From Mallotus nudiflorus (lineage: Eukaryota; Streptophyta; Magnoliopsida; Malpighiales; Euphorbiaceae), in the NCBI GenBank assembly GCA_947683625.1, contig CANTUR010000156.1, positions 1,612,001 through 1,676,000 of the forward strand: a stretch of 64,000 nucleotides of DNA. The letters are read 5' to 3'. The notes under the pieces are model-generated. The model did no database searches. It was not told the DNA's origin and saw only the letters and a list, made by a program, of their open reading frames with translations. Numbering within the stretch: the stretch's first letter is position 1; each line of letters starts with the position of its first letter. Positions 1 through 13,629 of this stretch are shown here, piece after piece. Position numbers and translations under genes: made by a program.

Positions 1-1687
1 ACACACTTCGAAAAACGAGCTCAACACAATCAAAATCCCACGGTCGGACTCCAAACTACAGTCCACCGACCGGGGTCCACAAACACAGAATAATTCCAGA
101 TATACCGAACATATCCTTAGATCACAGAAATACATTTTATAGGTAAAAATTACATAATTAACCTTGAAACACTATAAAAACCGATTAAAACTCATTTTAT
201 TAGAAAAACCGTATATTATATATATAATTGAAAATAATTCCCGAAAAATAGTTTTAATTAGTTAAAAATACTAAATAATTTGTAGAAATCATTTTTATAC
301 CTTAAATAAATATTAAAACCAATTAAATTACATTTTTAGACAATTTAGGGTAAAATTACCAAAATACCCCTATATATATAAATATACTTAAATTACTTCA
401 AAAATTCACCAAAAATCATACAATTATCCAAAATTAATTTTCTCAACATATTTATCAATAATATCAATAATTAAACCCAATTAACCAATTAAATTCAAAT
501 AAAAACACAATTAACCTAATTTTCCAAAATCACCTAAACTTCAATAATTAAAAATAAATACTTAGAAATTCATAAAAATTCTAAATAAATTCCTATAATT
601 CATTTCAACACCTAATTAAACCATAAAATCCAATTTCATAATTTAAATAATTAATTTCCGAAAATTAGAAAATAATATTAAAATATTCAAAAATACCCAA
701 AATCCAAACAATCTCCAAAAATTCTACAAAAATTCATACATGAAGATTAAGCTACTAGGAACAACATTTGTGAAGGAATTTTCCATGAATCAATCAATTC
801 GAAGCTCAAAAAAATCGAAAACCCTAATAGGCCGAATTTGACAAATCGAAAACTAAGCAATTCTAGACCATTTTAGCTCAAACCAAAGCTAGAATAACAC
901 TCACCGGAGCTCAAGGAGAAGAAAGAGACCGGCGGTGTCGAAAACGGTGGCCGGAATCGGCGTGATCGACGGTGGGTTGATTTTCGGCTTCTCCGGCCAA
1001 AATCACTCTCCCGACGCCGGAAACGGCCTCCACAGGCGGCGAAACTGGTCGGGGAAGATGGTGGCACACCGGACGGCACACCCACGGTGAAGGAACGGCA
1101 CGGCAGCGATCGGAAATGGTGAGGGAACGATTGGAGAAGAAGAAGAAGAAGAAGAAGAAGAAGAAACTGTCGGGGGCAAAATGGTAATTTTGTAAATTCT
1201 TTTGATTTTTAATGTATATATGTATATATATATACTTTATACTATATATTAAAATAATATTAAATTACACACATCAAATATACACCACACACATAAAATA
1301 TTAATATTTTAATAATTTATACTAAATAAAATTAATTAAATAACAATTAAACAAATAAATACTTAATAAAATATTAGGGTATTAATAAACCCTAATTAAA
1401 TAAATATACACACACCGACTTTATTTAATAATTTAAAAATATGTATGAGTTCATGCAAGTCCGTAAATACATTTAAAATAATTAATAATACATTGTTTAC
1501 GTGAAAATTTCCCCGAAAATGCAAGTCCCGGGAAAATTTTACGTAAAACACTGTAAATAATATACCGTAATTAAAATAGGTTTTAAATACATATTAACTC
1601 GTAAAAATATCACATATATATTCAAAATTATTGACACTGCATATCCCGGTACAGTGTAAAAATATTTTAAAAACACGGGATATTACA
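1..1687 (-). mobile_element. Gypsy family A LTR, partial (cut by window edge)
   Basis: Read on the minus strand this starts at 1687 with TGTAATATCCCG, the same 5' end as the LTRs at 33960 and 42324, and follows them up to the window edge. It holds the GC-rich exon-like block (about 890-1090), a GAA-rich tract (1135-1163) and a TATA-rich stretch (about 1210-1240). The LTR outer edge abuts copia 1 coding sequence, so this is either the 5' LTR of an element lying to the left or a solo LTR. The expected target duplication is GTATT (1688-1692), but its partner is outside the window. The short ORFs inside do not resemble retrotransposon proteins. Confidence 0.9.
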
Positions 1688-1915
1688 GTATTGTTAGAAC
1701 TTTATGTGATGTTAAGCATATACCAGACCTGAGAAAGAATCTAATTTCCCTAGGCACGTTACATGCTAATGGTTTTCAATATAAATCTGATGAAGATAGG
1801 GAAAACATTAGAGTAACTAAGGGTGTATTGACTGTGATGAAAGGGAAATGAAATACAAAAAAATTTATAAATTGCTAAGGAATACTATTATAGGTGGAGT
1901 TGCATCGACTGAGTC
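1688..1915 (+). pseudogene. Copia 1 pol fragment (end of protease, pre-integrase)
   Basis: The plus strand encodes a degenerate Ty1/copia segment with motifs such as DVKHIPDLRKNLISLGTL and GVLTVMKGK. This is the stretch between the protease and the GAG-pre-integrase domain of Tork-like copia polyproteins. A TGA follows MKGK. The frame resumes at 5152 after the solo LTR, so the two pieces are one gene. The left part of the element (5' LTR, gag, protease) lies beyond the LTR at 1-1687 and is not in the window. Confidence 0.85.
1911..1915. repeat. Target site duplication GAGTC, left copy
   Basis: GAGTC directly precedes the solo LTR at 1916 and recurs at 5152-5156 right after it. Removing the LTR and one copy rejoins the copia 1 reading frame (VASTE|SDDD). 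This supports insertion of an LTR element with a 5 bp duplication. Confidence 0.9.
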
Positions 1916-4900
1916 TTTCACGACCCAAAATAGGGACCATGACCGACGCTAGGGAACGGGAATTCTTTCGAATCCGGAACCCGTAGCAAGCCCACAAATA
2001 AAATAAAACATGCAATAGTAATAACAATATATAAGGCAGCAGAAATAAAAATCATAAGTATCATAATTACATATACACCAACTGGATTTAAATCAAATCC
2101 TCATCTCATATATATATGTAAAATCTTTTAATACAAATCCAGTTCAAATATAATACAACATTTCTTTAAATATTTAATGACTACTGCAGTGTCTAGATAA
2201 AATAAAACTCAAGACTCAGGGAAGCAGTTTACATAAAGAAGCTGGGACGGAAGAAATCCGGCGTACAGGCCTGCTACTGAGGTCTGAAGATGATGACTCT
2301 CTTAAAAAATAGTCAACAGAGGGGAGTCAGACCTCATTGAGTGAATTACTATAATATATATACATGCATACTAAATGACAATGCATACAATCAACAGTAT
2401 ATATCTAATATGTATATATACAGGCAATACACACAGATGCAATAAAATCATTTTATATATATTTTACTGAAAATCATCGTTTATGAAGGATCAAATAGAA
2501 CCCTATAATATCGCAACCTTAAACAGTGTTAGACAACACTCTAGCCATACAGGCTCACTTATTCCAATATATGATCACTTGATCCATTTGGATAGCAGAC
2601 TAGCCCCGAGACACTAAGTCAACCGAGCTCCAGTAGTCTGACTGTCAGTGTGATTGGCCCCGAGACACTAGGTCAATCGAGCTCTAGCAATCACACCTCC
2701 AAACCATATCTCACACATCAAATAATCAATTCAAATCAAAATCCTCAAACTGGTTAGTAATATAGCCTAAATGCTATAAGCGCACCGGTACGTACTCGGT
2801 CCTAGTGCTGCCCACTAGGTAGCACGTTCTATTGATATCCTTCATTAATAAATATAAAACATTCATTCACAAAATAAATGATGCATGAATTTAAATAACA
2901 TAACAATATAAACCATATATATATATATATCAGAAATATACCAAAAGTAAACTAGGTATATTTTGAGTATATATATGTTAAATAAATCCAATCAAATTAC
3001 AAATTAAGCTAGAAATATATTTAAAAACATTTTAAACACAGTTCATTAATAAAACATGCATATAATTTAATATATACAAAAAATAAACCAAAAATAAACT
3101 AAAGATATACTTAAATACTAATCACATTATTTATGCATATTTAATCAAAATAAAACATATATTTCTAAAACCATGCATCCTAAACATATATATATATAAT
3201 ATAGTAACTCACACTTAGTGCGCTCCACGAGATAGGTCCGACGGGCCTGGTCCACTAGGCCTCGGTCTCGGCGCAACTAAACAAACAATAAATAATAGAC
3301 ATCAAAATAAACCTAACAGAAAATCCTAGAACTCGATCTAGAATATTAAACACAGAATCGAAATTAGAGTTCGACTGGACATCACGTTTTACGAGAATTC
3401 TATCGAAAATTCGGCAGAACCTCCCTTGTAAAACGGATATCTCTCTACTCAAAGAGTAGAGCTGACCCTGCAAAGAAACACACTTCGAAAAACAAGCTTA
3501 ACCACTCATCCACAACCCCTCGGTCGGACTCCAAACTACAGTCTACCGACCGGGGTCCACAATCACAAAATAATTTCAGAAATACCAAAAATACCCTTAT
3601 AACATAGAAATTCATTTTATAAGTAGAAATTACATAATTAACCTTTAAACACAGTAAAAACTGATAAAAACTCATTTTATTAGAAAAATCGTATATTATA
3701 TATATATTTGAAAATAATTCACGAAAAATAGTTTTAATTAGTTAAAAATACTAAAAAATTTGTAGAAATCATTTTTTATACCTTAAATAACTATTAAAAC
3801 CAATTAAATTATATTTTTAGCCAATTAAGGGTAAAATTACCAAAATACCCCTATATATAAATATACTAAAATTACTCCAAAAATTCACCAAAAATAGTAT
3901 AATTATCCAAAATTAATTTTCTCAACATAGTTATCAATAATATAAATAATTAAACTCAATTAACCAATTAAATTCAATTAAAAACATAATTAACCTAATT
4001 TTCCCAAAATTACATAAACTTAAATAATTCAAAATAAATACTTAGAAATTCATAAAAATTCCAAATAAATACCTATAATTCATTTTAACACATATATTTA
4101 TCATAAAACACAATTTCATAATTTATTTAATTAATTTCCGAAAATTAGAAAATAATGTTAAAATATTCAAAAATACCCAAAAATCAAAATAATCTCCAAA
4201 AATTCTACAAAAATTCATACATGTAGATTAAGATAAGGGGAACAACATTTGTGAAGGAATTTTTCATGAACCAATCAAATTGAAGTCGAAAAAATTCAAG
4301 AGCCCTAATATGGCCGAAATCAAAAATTCAAAACCTAAGCAAATCAAGACCATTTAAGCTCAAACCAAAGCTAGAATCACACTCACCAGAGCTCAAGGAG
4401 AAGAAAGAGACCGGCGGTGTCAAAAATGGTGGCCGAAAACATCGTGATCGACGGTGAAGAAGAATTCGGCTTCTCCGGCCAAAACCGATCTCCAAACACC
4501 GGAAACGGCTGCTACAGGCGGCGAGGAAGGCTGGGGAAGGTGGTGGCACGCCGGACGGCACACCAACGGTAAGGAATCGACAGTTGTAGCGACCGGACGG
4601 TTGGAGGAAGGCAATCGGGGAAGAAGAAGAAATCGGGGGCAAATGTGTAATTTTCCAAAAGTTTTGATTTTTGACTTATAATGTGTATATATATATACTT
4701 TATACTATATAATAAAATAATATTAAATTACACACATTAAATATACACCACACACTTAATATTTAATATTTTAAAATTTAATAATAAATAAAAATAATTA
4801 AATAACAATAAAACTAATAAATAATTGATAAAATATTAGGGTAATATTAAACCCTAATTAAATAAATAAGTACACATATACATGGCGTTTAGTATTTTAA

Positions 4901-5151
4901 AAATATGTATGAGTTCATGCAAGTCCGTAAATATATTTAAAATAATTAATAGTAAATTATTTATGTGAAAATTTCCCCGAAAATAAAAGTCTCAGGAAAA
5001 TTTTACGTAAAGTACTCAAAATAAAAATAAACAATTAAAAATCAATTTAAATCAAATGAAAGCTCATGAAATATCAATATCATATTTAAAAATTATTAAC
5101 ACTGCATATTCCGATGCAATATTAAAATATTTAAAAACACGGGATATTACA
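1916..5151 (-). mobile_element. Solo LTR of gypsy family A
   Basis: This 3.2 kb minus-strand sequence matches the family A LTR from end to end. Its 5' end is TGTAATATCCCG (reverse of 5140-5151). Its 3' end is GGGTCGTGAAA (reverse of 1916-1926), where the usual terminal CA is changed. It is flanked by GAGTC and contains no gag or pol, so it is a solo LTR left by recombination between the two LTRs of a full element. It keeps the family landmarks: the hairpin at 3443-3461, the putative acceptor TTTGCAG near 3468-3475 and the GC-rich block at about 4390-4640. Confidence 0.92.
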
Positions 5152-7674
5152 GAGTCAGATGATGATAGTGTAAGACTATGGCACATGCATCTAAGTCATC
5201 TTAGTGAGCATAGGATGACTAAATTACATAAACAAAGTATGTTAAAGGATGCTAAAACCTGTAAATTAGAATTCTATAAGTTTTATATGATTGGGAAATA
5301 GTCTAGAGTCATATTCATCACTAATCAGCATACCACAGGGGGAATTCTTGATTATGTACATTTTGATAGGTCTTAATATTTTACCACTTCTATTGATGAA
5401 TTTTCTAGGAAAGTCTGGGTGTATTGTTTAAAACAAAAATATGAGGTCTTTACTAAGTTTTAGTAGTGGAAAGTAAAGGTGGAAAACCAAATTAGGAGAA
5501 AAATCAAGTATTTGAGATTAGATAATGGGACATAATATATATATTCATAGTTTCAAAAATTTTGTAAGGAGTATGGTATTCAAAGGAACTTTTTAGTTCC
5601 TAAGACACTATAGCAAAATGGTATGGCAGAGAGGATGAACAAATCCATTATTAAAAGGGCAAAGTGCTTAAGAATGAATGCAAGTCTTCTTAAGAGAGTT
5701 TTTGGGCAGAAGTTGTGATTATGCTGTGTTACTTCATAAATAAATCACCACGGACATCATCAGGAGGAAATATTACATAAGAGGTATGGATAAGTAGTCC
5801 AGTTGATCTTGGTAATTTAAAGATTTTTAGTTGTCTTGCTTATCTGCATATATCCAATAATGAGAGGTCTAAACTTAATCCAAAGTCCAAGAAGTGCATC
5901 TTCCTAGGCTCTGTGAAAGATGTAAAAAGGTACAAGTTTTGGGATCCAATGGCAAAGAAAGTGGTGATCAGTAGGAATGTAGTATTTGATAAGGAGTCCA
6001 TGTTACAGTAGAAAGATAAAAGTGATGTGACAGTAGGTGATGGAAATAATTCCAGTTCAAAGGTAGTGTAAGTGAACTTAGAACCTCAAACTCCACTAGA
6101 AAATGAAAGGGATAAAAATTCTAGTTCAAAGCCTTCAAACTCCACTTATAGCTAAGAATAACACTACAGCTTAGTCAGAGATAGAGAGAGACACACCATA
6201 AAGCCTTCAAGTATATATGGGTATGAAGATTTAGCTTCCTTTGCACTCCTTATGAAAAGTGGAGATCCATCAACCTTTTAAGAAACTATGCTTAGTGATG
6301 AGAAAGACAAATGGATAGGTGCCATGATAGAGGAGATAAAGTCTCTGCATAAAAATTAGACTTAGGAGCTTACTAAACTACCTAAGTGTAAGAAGACTAT
6401 AGGGTGAAAATGGGTTTACAAGAAGAAACCAGCATTATCAAAAAAAAGGGGAAAAGTTTAAGGCTTGGCTAGTGGCAAAAGGGTACTCACAATAGAAGGG
6501 GATTAACTATTATGAGATTTTCTCTCTTATGGTTATAATAATTTTATCAGGGTAGTGTTATCATTGGTAGCTAGTTGGGATATGCACTTAGACTAGATAA
6601 ATGTGAAGATAACTTTTCTTCATGGTGACCTAAAAAAGAAGATTTATATGGAGCAGCCAGAAGGGTTCAACCAACCTGTGCAGGAACATTGAGTGTGCAA
6701 ATTGAAAAGATCCTTGGATGGGTTGAAGCAATCTCTAAGGCAATGGTATAAGTGATTTAATTCTTATATGATTTAGATTGGCTATAGGTGTTGAGAGTAT
6801 GATTTTTGTGTTTTATATTAAGAGCCACAATGATAGTTCTTTTATTTTTCTATTACTGTATATTGCTGATATGATTATGGCTCCTAAAAGTTAACATGAT
6901 GTTATTGAGTTAAAAGCATTAGTAGGGAAAGAGTTTGACAAGAAGAATTTATGTGTTGCAAAGAAAATCTTTAGAATTGAGCTTTATAAGGATATAGGCT
7001 TTAAAAAACTATGATTATCTCAATAAAGTTATATTAAGAAGGTGATAAACAGATTTGAGATGAGCAGTGCTAAACCACTGAGTACTCTATTGGCAAATCA
7101 CTTTAAGCCTTCTTTGGATCAGTGCCCAAAGTCAAATAGAGAAATTAAAGATATGACAAATGTACCATATGCTAGTGCAGTTGGTTGTTTGATGTATGCA
7201 ATTGTTTGCACCAGACTTGATTTAGCTCATATTGTTAATAAAGTCAGCAAGTTTATATTAAATTTGGGTAAGAAAAATTAGTAAGTAGTCAAGTGGATAT
7301 TTAGGTATCTGAGGGGCATAGTAGGTCATGGCATAATGTTTAGTAGCCAGCAAGTGATCCTTAAGTAGCTAAACTAGCTAAGGAATCATTATGGCTTATA
7401 AGACTAGTGAAAGAACTAGGTATTGAGTAAGGTGGAGTTCAGTTCCATTTTGATAGCTAAAGTGCCATTTATCTGACAAAGAATTAGGTGTATCATGCTA
7501 GGAAAAAGCATATTAATATGAGGTTTCACAAGATCAGGGATTTGATTACATTTGGTCAAATATTGCTATAGAAGATTTAGACTTCTGACAAATGTATCTA
7601 ATATGTTGACAAAGCCAATTACTAGTGACAAGTTCAAGTAATACTTAGACTTGTTGGATGTTGCTAGATGCTAA
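5152..7674 (+). pseudogene. Copia 1 pol: integrase, reverse transcriptase, RNase H (decayed)
   Basis: Continues the copia 1 polyprotein. In order: the GAG-pre-integrase motif LWHMHLSHLSEHRMTKLH (about 5178-5230); the integrase core, with QNGMAERMN at about 5614-5640; the start of RT with WIGAMIEEIKSLHKN near 6313; an RT active-site region read as YIADMI instead of YVDDM (about 6862); and RNase H ending DLLDVARC and TAA at 7672-7674. It carries numerous in-frame stops and several frameshifts, so it is non-functional. The first 5 bases are the right copy of the GAGTC duplication. The motif set is that of a Tork-like copia; the clade is inferred. Confidence 0.85.
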
Positions 7675-7759
7675 AGAAGTATATTTACCCTAACCTATTT
7701 GGTATGTGAGAAACTTGAATTTATCTCCTAAGGGGCTTGATATTCGCCTAGGTAGAGAT

Positions 7760-8129
7760 TTTTGTGTATGGCTCATATATAGCAGCAAGTGGATACATGC
7801 AAGAAGCGAAGCTGAGTTGAGCGACAATAGCTGTCCTTTGAAGGGTTTCTTGATTTTATCAATGGAGTTATAATTAGATGGGTCAGGGGTACAGGGGCAA
7901 TGCCTTGCTGTATGGTACATGGGTAATTTAATAGTTTGTACCGTACCTATCTTGTTATATATACAACATGTATTTATAACCCTAGTTGACAGTTCTAATA
8001 AGAAAAATGCTCCAGTCGCTCGCTCTTGAGGACGTAGGCACATTGCCAAACCTCATTAAATCTCTGTGTTCCTTCTTTTTTTCTCTATTCTATTTGTTTT
8101 ACTCTTGTTTACTGTGTTAATTTCCAATA
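7760..8129 (+). mobile_element. Copia 1 3' LTR (probable)
   Basis: About 85 bp after the pol stop a purine-rich run (GGTAGAGAT, 7751-7759) resembles the copia polypurine tract. It is followed by TTTTGTGTATGG, probably a mutated TGTTG start. The segment ends with GTTAATTTCCAATA (to 8129), resembling the common copia LTR end in CCAACA. It includes a leader-like GAGGACGTAGGCACATTGCC typical of Tork LTRs. The 5' LTR partner is outside the window, so the borders are estimates. Confidence 0.6.
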
Positions 8130-8800
8130 AGTCACTTGTCACATTACCCTAATTTTAGTTTTATTGATGTATTGCCACACTTGGATATTAGTTAATTTAA
8201 AAAGTCATTGGATTAATAGTTGAAATGTAGGATAATTGAATTGGGCACACATATTGCAAATAGATGAATGAAAAGCAAGTAAATAAACAAATGTGGCTAA
8301 CATAATAAATCAAGTTATTATCATGTATTTAAGTAAGCAAGTAAACAAATAGCACACAAAAATGCAAGAGATAATTAATCAAAATAAACAAAGAAGACAA
8401 AAAAAATAAAACGGGGAAAGGTATTCAAGATTACAAACCTTAAACTGGCCTACTCTAATAAATATGTCAAAATGAAAAATAAATGAAGGGAAATTGAGGA
8501 TTAATGATTACATCACGTTGAGAATTTTCTATTTTATTAAATACATAAAAAATGGAAAATAAAAATAAAAAAATCCTATTCTAATAATTCTTGCAAAATA
8601 GAGGTTAGTACATAAACTCATGCAAACACACATCACATTTATAAAAATTATATGTGCCATTCATTCACATGATAAAAAAACCAAATAAAAAAACTAAAAG
8701 ATTTAACGAGGTTTGTCAATTTGCCTACATCTTCAAAAGAGAGCTACTAAAGCTTTTATTCTTATTTAGAAATGGCATACTACAAATACATGCTATTTAT
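8130..8800. other. AT-rich intergenic DNA
   Basis: Between the copia 1 LTR and copia 2. It is about 75% A+T by eye, with A-runs. No long ORF, RNA gene or element end was recognised. It is the ancestral flank into which copia 2 inserted, continuing at 13878. Confidence 0.5.
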
Positions 8801-8805
8801 ATAAC

Positions 8806-8979
8806 ATAAATGTACAACTGTATACATTGCATTAATCATGACATTAATTATGGCAATTAGTAGGTTAAAATTATGTTGAATCAATTGTAAATTAAGGCTA
8901 AAATTTTGGATGTAACCTTGTATATATAGGTGAGTTATTCTATGAATAAAATTAAGTTTTCTCCTCCATAAAAACTTTA
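8806..8979 (+). repeat. Copia 2 5' LTR (internally deleted)
   Basis: It matches the 3' LTR from the shared TACATTGCATTAATC onward, including TATATATAGG (8921-8930) and AATAAA (8945-8950). It lacks about 60 bp present at the start of the 3' LTR and the canonical TGTTA start. The deletion probably arose between direct repeats of ATGTACA. The LTR end is mutated to CTTTA and abuts the primer site. Confidence 0.85.
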
Positions 8980-8992
8980 TGGTATCAGAGCT
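8980..8992 (+). promoter_or_regulatory. Copia 2 primer binding site
   Basis: TGGTATCAGAGCT right after the 5' LTR is the complement of the plant initiator tRNA-Met 3' end, the usual minus-strand primer site of plant LTR retrotransposons. Confidence 0.9.
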
Positions 8993-9329
8993 TGCTTAAA
9001 TCAGTATTTGTTTCTGCTGTCTTAAATTAGCAACTCCTTAAATCAGCCTCTATATTTTCTGCTACTACTTTAAAAATCTCCAGTCTTTATATATTCTAGT
9101 GCTATTTTAGAAATCAGCAGCTTTGTTTGAATCAAACATCAGTAACTTCTATCCTCTATTTTTATTGTCTGTTGTCTACTGCTTCTATTTTCTACTATCG
9201 ATTGCCTCATTTTTCTACTATCTGCTACTATTTTATAGTGTCTGGTGCTTTTGATTCTTTCTTCTGTTGTCTATATACTGCCTTTATTTCTGTAGTTTCT
9301 ATTTTTTACATTAATAGAAATTTCAAAAT

Positions 9330-12300
9330 ATGTCTAATGAAAAGAAAGAAGGATCCTCTAATGTTATGATCGAGTTTGATGGCACAAAATTTTCAAGCCT
9401 TTAATGATAATCCCTCATTATAAATAAGTCTAGTTAAGCTAGATGGAACAAATTATCATGCTTCGTCATAGTCATGCTTGTTATTCATTCAAGCTAAAGG
9501 ATTAAGGCTATATCAATAATGGAAAAAGAAGATTACATGATACCGATATGGTAATTCATAAATAGGACTTAGAAAACTCACTCATCATGTCATGGTTGAT
9601 TAATTCAATGTAACCACAGCTTACATGAGGCTATCTCCTCCTAGATATAGCTCAAAAAATTGGGGATGCAACAACTCAAACTTACTCTCAATCAAGTAAT
9701 GATGCTCAACTACATGAACTACAGAAGAAGGTTCATGAAACCAAATAAGGTGAAATGACTATTTCTGAACTTAATAGCTTATGCTAAGAACTTGATTATT
9801 ATTAGGATTTTCAAGCATAATGTATTATTGATGCTATAAAGTTCCATAAATTAACTAAAAAGGAATGGGTGTATGACTTCCTAATGGGACTTAATGATAT
9901 ATTTAATCAAATTAGAGTGCAAGTTCTCGAGTGTGATCCTTTTCCCTCTTTATGATAAACGTATAGACATGTGTAGTAGGAAGAAATAAGATGTAATGCC
10001 ATGCTACCAACTACTTCTATCGAATGAACATGTATGTTGTTTGACTCATCCATCACAATTACAAAGTTTGATGCAGCCAAGACTGAGTCTACAAGGGGAA
10101 CAAAATAAGATAATAGAAAGTGTGTTTATTGTAGGAAACCAAGACATCCAGAGACATACATTGGAAACTTTATGGTCATTTAATGCACAATTGAGGTGGA
10201 AAAAGGTTTGGTGGTACACGTCCTTGAGGTCACACGTTTGAAACTCTTAATACTAAACTAACAAAATAATCTTATACCTCTAGTGGACTCTCAGATTGGG
10301 AACTATAAACTCTTTAATATCTTATGGTCATACATGAGTCTCTTTGTACTCTAGCTTTTACTTCCACTTCTTCCTTTAATCTTACATCTTCAGGTATATC
10401 GTATCCAGCTTTCAATACTAGTCGTACTATTTTTTATGACTTATGGATCATAGATTCTGGTGCATTTGACCATATGACTAGTCCTAAAAAAACTTCTTTA
10501 CCTATTTTTCTTGTTTAGGTTATGATAAAGTTCATCCGAATAGCAAAAGGGTCTTTATCTCTTATTATTGGGAAAGTTTTCATAAATTACACTCCTTCCA
10601 TTACTCTTCCTCTTGCCTTACATATTCCTTATTTTTCATACAATCTTTTTATCTTTTAGTGCTCTCATAAAAAAATTGAATTCTTTCCTTCTCATTATGT
10701 TATACAGGAGTTGAGCACCAGGAAACTAGTTGGCTATAATAGAGAGTATAATGGCCTATATCGATTGGTGGAAGGACCTCTGAAAGGTCAAGTTATATTA
10801 GGTGAATCCAAATCTACCCATCATTAAATCATTCAGTGGCATAGAGATTATAACACCCTTTATTTTATGTTTTAACAAAACTTTATCCCTACTTATTTAA
10901 GCATTGTAATGTGGAGACCTTAGTTTGTGATGCTTATGAAGTTGCTAAGCATACTAGAGTTTCTTATCCTCTCATTAATAATAAAAATTTATTTCCCTTT
11001 ATAATGATTCATTATGATGTATGGTGTCCTAGTCCTGTGGTGTCTCTATCTGGTTATAAATGGTTTGTAACTTTTATTGATTGCTATAGTAGGATGACTT
11101 GGGTGTATTTAATGTATGCCAAAATTTTTTTTATTTTTAGTCCCTCCATAAAATGATTAGTACACATTTTGGTGCTAAGATAAAAATCTTAAGAACAGAT
11201 AATGGAACTATTTAGATAATCATGGGATTACACATCAAACTAGTTGTGTTTATACTACTGCTCAAAATGGTGTATTTGAATGTATCAAATAGGCATCTTT
11301 TAGAAGTTACCAGGCTTTTATGTTTGCTATAAATGTTCCTAAAAATCTATTGGGGTGATGCAGTACTTACAGTTGCATATCTTATTAATCCCATGCCATT
11401 GTGGACCTTAAACTTCTGATGTACAATAAAATTTATTCAAGGTAGTCACACCTATAATATCCCTCCAAAGGTATTTGGATGTGTCTATTTTTTACATAAA
11501 TATATTGGTGGAAAACTTGATCCTAGAGCTTTGAAATGTGCCTTTATTGGATACTCTACTACTAAAAATGGAAATAAATGATATTATCCACCTATTAGAA
11601 ATTTTTTTATGAGTATGGGTGTTACTTTTAGAGGAGAAGAGGTATATTTTTCTCCATTATCATCTCTTCAGGGGGAGAATAGTCATATGGAAGAGTTGAC
11701 TTCCTCGATTACACCTATTCTTGTGCTACCTACCTATAGTGGTCAAGGGGAGTATAAATATGGAAATAGTGACAAAAGTTCTAGTGGAGATCAAGTTCAA
11801 TCTATTAAAGGAATAAAAATTGAATCAAAAATAGGGAGACTAGATAAACCTTATATGTTGAGGTATGCTCATAAGAAAGACAACACTCTACATAGCTCAA
11901 CTTTAGACCCAGACTCAATTCCTACTGATTTAGGTAATCCATTTCCTATTTTAACTCATGATATACCTATTGAAATATAAGATCTTGATCTTCTAACTGC
12001 TATTAGAAAAGGAGTTAGACATTATCCTCAATATCCCATTTCTAACTTTATTTCTTATGACTCACTGTCTTCTTCCTATAGAACCTTCTTGTCTTCTTTG
12101 AATTCTATTTCTATACCACAAGGGTGAAAAGAAGCTATTAATGATCCAAAATGGAAAGATGCCATGGTAGAGGAGATGAAAGCTTTGGCCAAAAATGGAA
12201 CTTGGGAGCTTATAGATCTTCTTTTTGACAAAAAAAAAAAAACTCGTGGGATGTAAATGGGTATTTATAGTGAAGCATAAGGTAGATAACTCTATTGAAA

Positions 12301-13629
12301 GACTAAAAGCTCATTTGGTGGCATAGGGTTTTACCCAGACCTACGACATTGATTACTAAGAAATATTTTCTCCTGTTGCCAAAATGAATTCAATAAGAGT
12401 TCTTTTATCCTGTGAAGCTAATCTTGGGTGGGATCTTCAACAGTTTGATGTTAAAAATGCCTTTTTATATGGTAAATCAGAAGAGGAAGTTTATATGGAA
12501 ATTCCACCTGGTTTTTCTAGTCCAAAGATTGAAGGGAAAGTTTATCACTTAAAGAAAGCTCTATACGGTTGAAGCAATCACCATGGGCTTGATTTGATAA
12601 ATTCAGTAAAATAATGATTGGTTTTTATTACAAGTAAAGCAATGTGGTTCACATTATGTTCATTAAATATCACAACAGTAAAATTACTATTCTTATTGTA
12701 TATGTTGATGATATAGTGGTGATAAGTGACAACCATGAAGAAATGGCTAGGTTGAAGAAATATTTGCTTACTCAATTTAAGATTAAGGATTTAGGCAAAC
12801 TCAGATATTCTCTTGGAATAGAAGTTAAACTATTAGAGAAGGGCATATTTCTTTATAAAACAAAGTATGTTTTAGACTTGCTAAAGGAAGCATGAATGTT
12901 ATTGAGGTTAATCATAACTTATAAGAAAATGTTAGAGAATTGGTTGACACTGAATGGTATCAAAGGTTGGTTGGAAGACTAATTTATCTTTCTCACACAC
13001 AACCTGACGTCGCTTATGCAGTGAGCCTAGTAAGTCAATTTATGCATAGTCCTAGAACTATACATCTTGATGTTGTCTTTCAAATTTTGAGATATCTTAA
13101 ATTTAATCCTTAGAAATGATTACTCTTCTTAAACAATGGCCATTTGGGAATTAAGGCATTTACGGATGCTAATTGGGTAGGATCTCCTAATGATAGAAGA
13201 TCTACTTTTAGTTTTTGTGCTTTTATTGGTGGAAATCTAGTGACATGGAGAAGTAAAAAACAAGGTGTAGTTGCTAGGTCAAGTGCTGAAGTAGAACATA
13301 AAGCTATGGCATAAGGAGTTTGTGAACTTCTTTGGCTTAAAAAGCTAATGCAAGATATTCATCTTCTTTAGAAGGAGTCCTTTTTGCTACATTATGATAA
13401 TAAGGTAGCCATTAGCATTGCCAACAATCCAATCCAACATGATCTGACCAAACATATTGAGATTGATCGATTCTTTATCAAAGAAAAGTTGGATAATCGA
13501 AGTTTAAGAATCAACTATACAAATTCGGGGAGTCAACTAGTAAATGTGTTTACTAAGAGTTTGTGTAGTAGATTGTTTCATTCTTTTGCATGCAAAATGA
13601 ATATGAGAGATATACAAAAACCATCTTGA
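9330..13629 (+). pseudogene. Copia 2 gag-pol polyprotein, degenerate
   Basis: The start is taken at ATG 9330 (MSNEKKEGSSNVMIEFDGTK). In order: gag with VKLDGTNYHA (about 9435) and a zinc-knuckle remnant CVYCRKPRHP (about 10120); the protease motif IDSGAFDHMT (10450-10480); integrase, with GYKWFVTFIDCYSRMTWVY (about 11052-11108); RT with FDVKNAFLYGKSEEEVYMEI (12446-12500) and YVDDIVVIS (12700-12726); RNase H with WVGSPNDRRST and YDNKVAISIANNPIQHD (13393-13443); terminal TGA at 13627-13629. The YVDD box and protease triad are conserved, but stops and frameshifts break the frame throughout. Several stops are CAG/CAA-type changes. Confidence 0.88.

Noticed and set aside
7690..8049. 119-codon minus-strand ORF over the copia 1 3' LTR
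   Set aside because: Antisense to an LTR with copia leader-type sequence; no domain.
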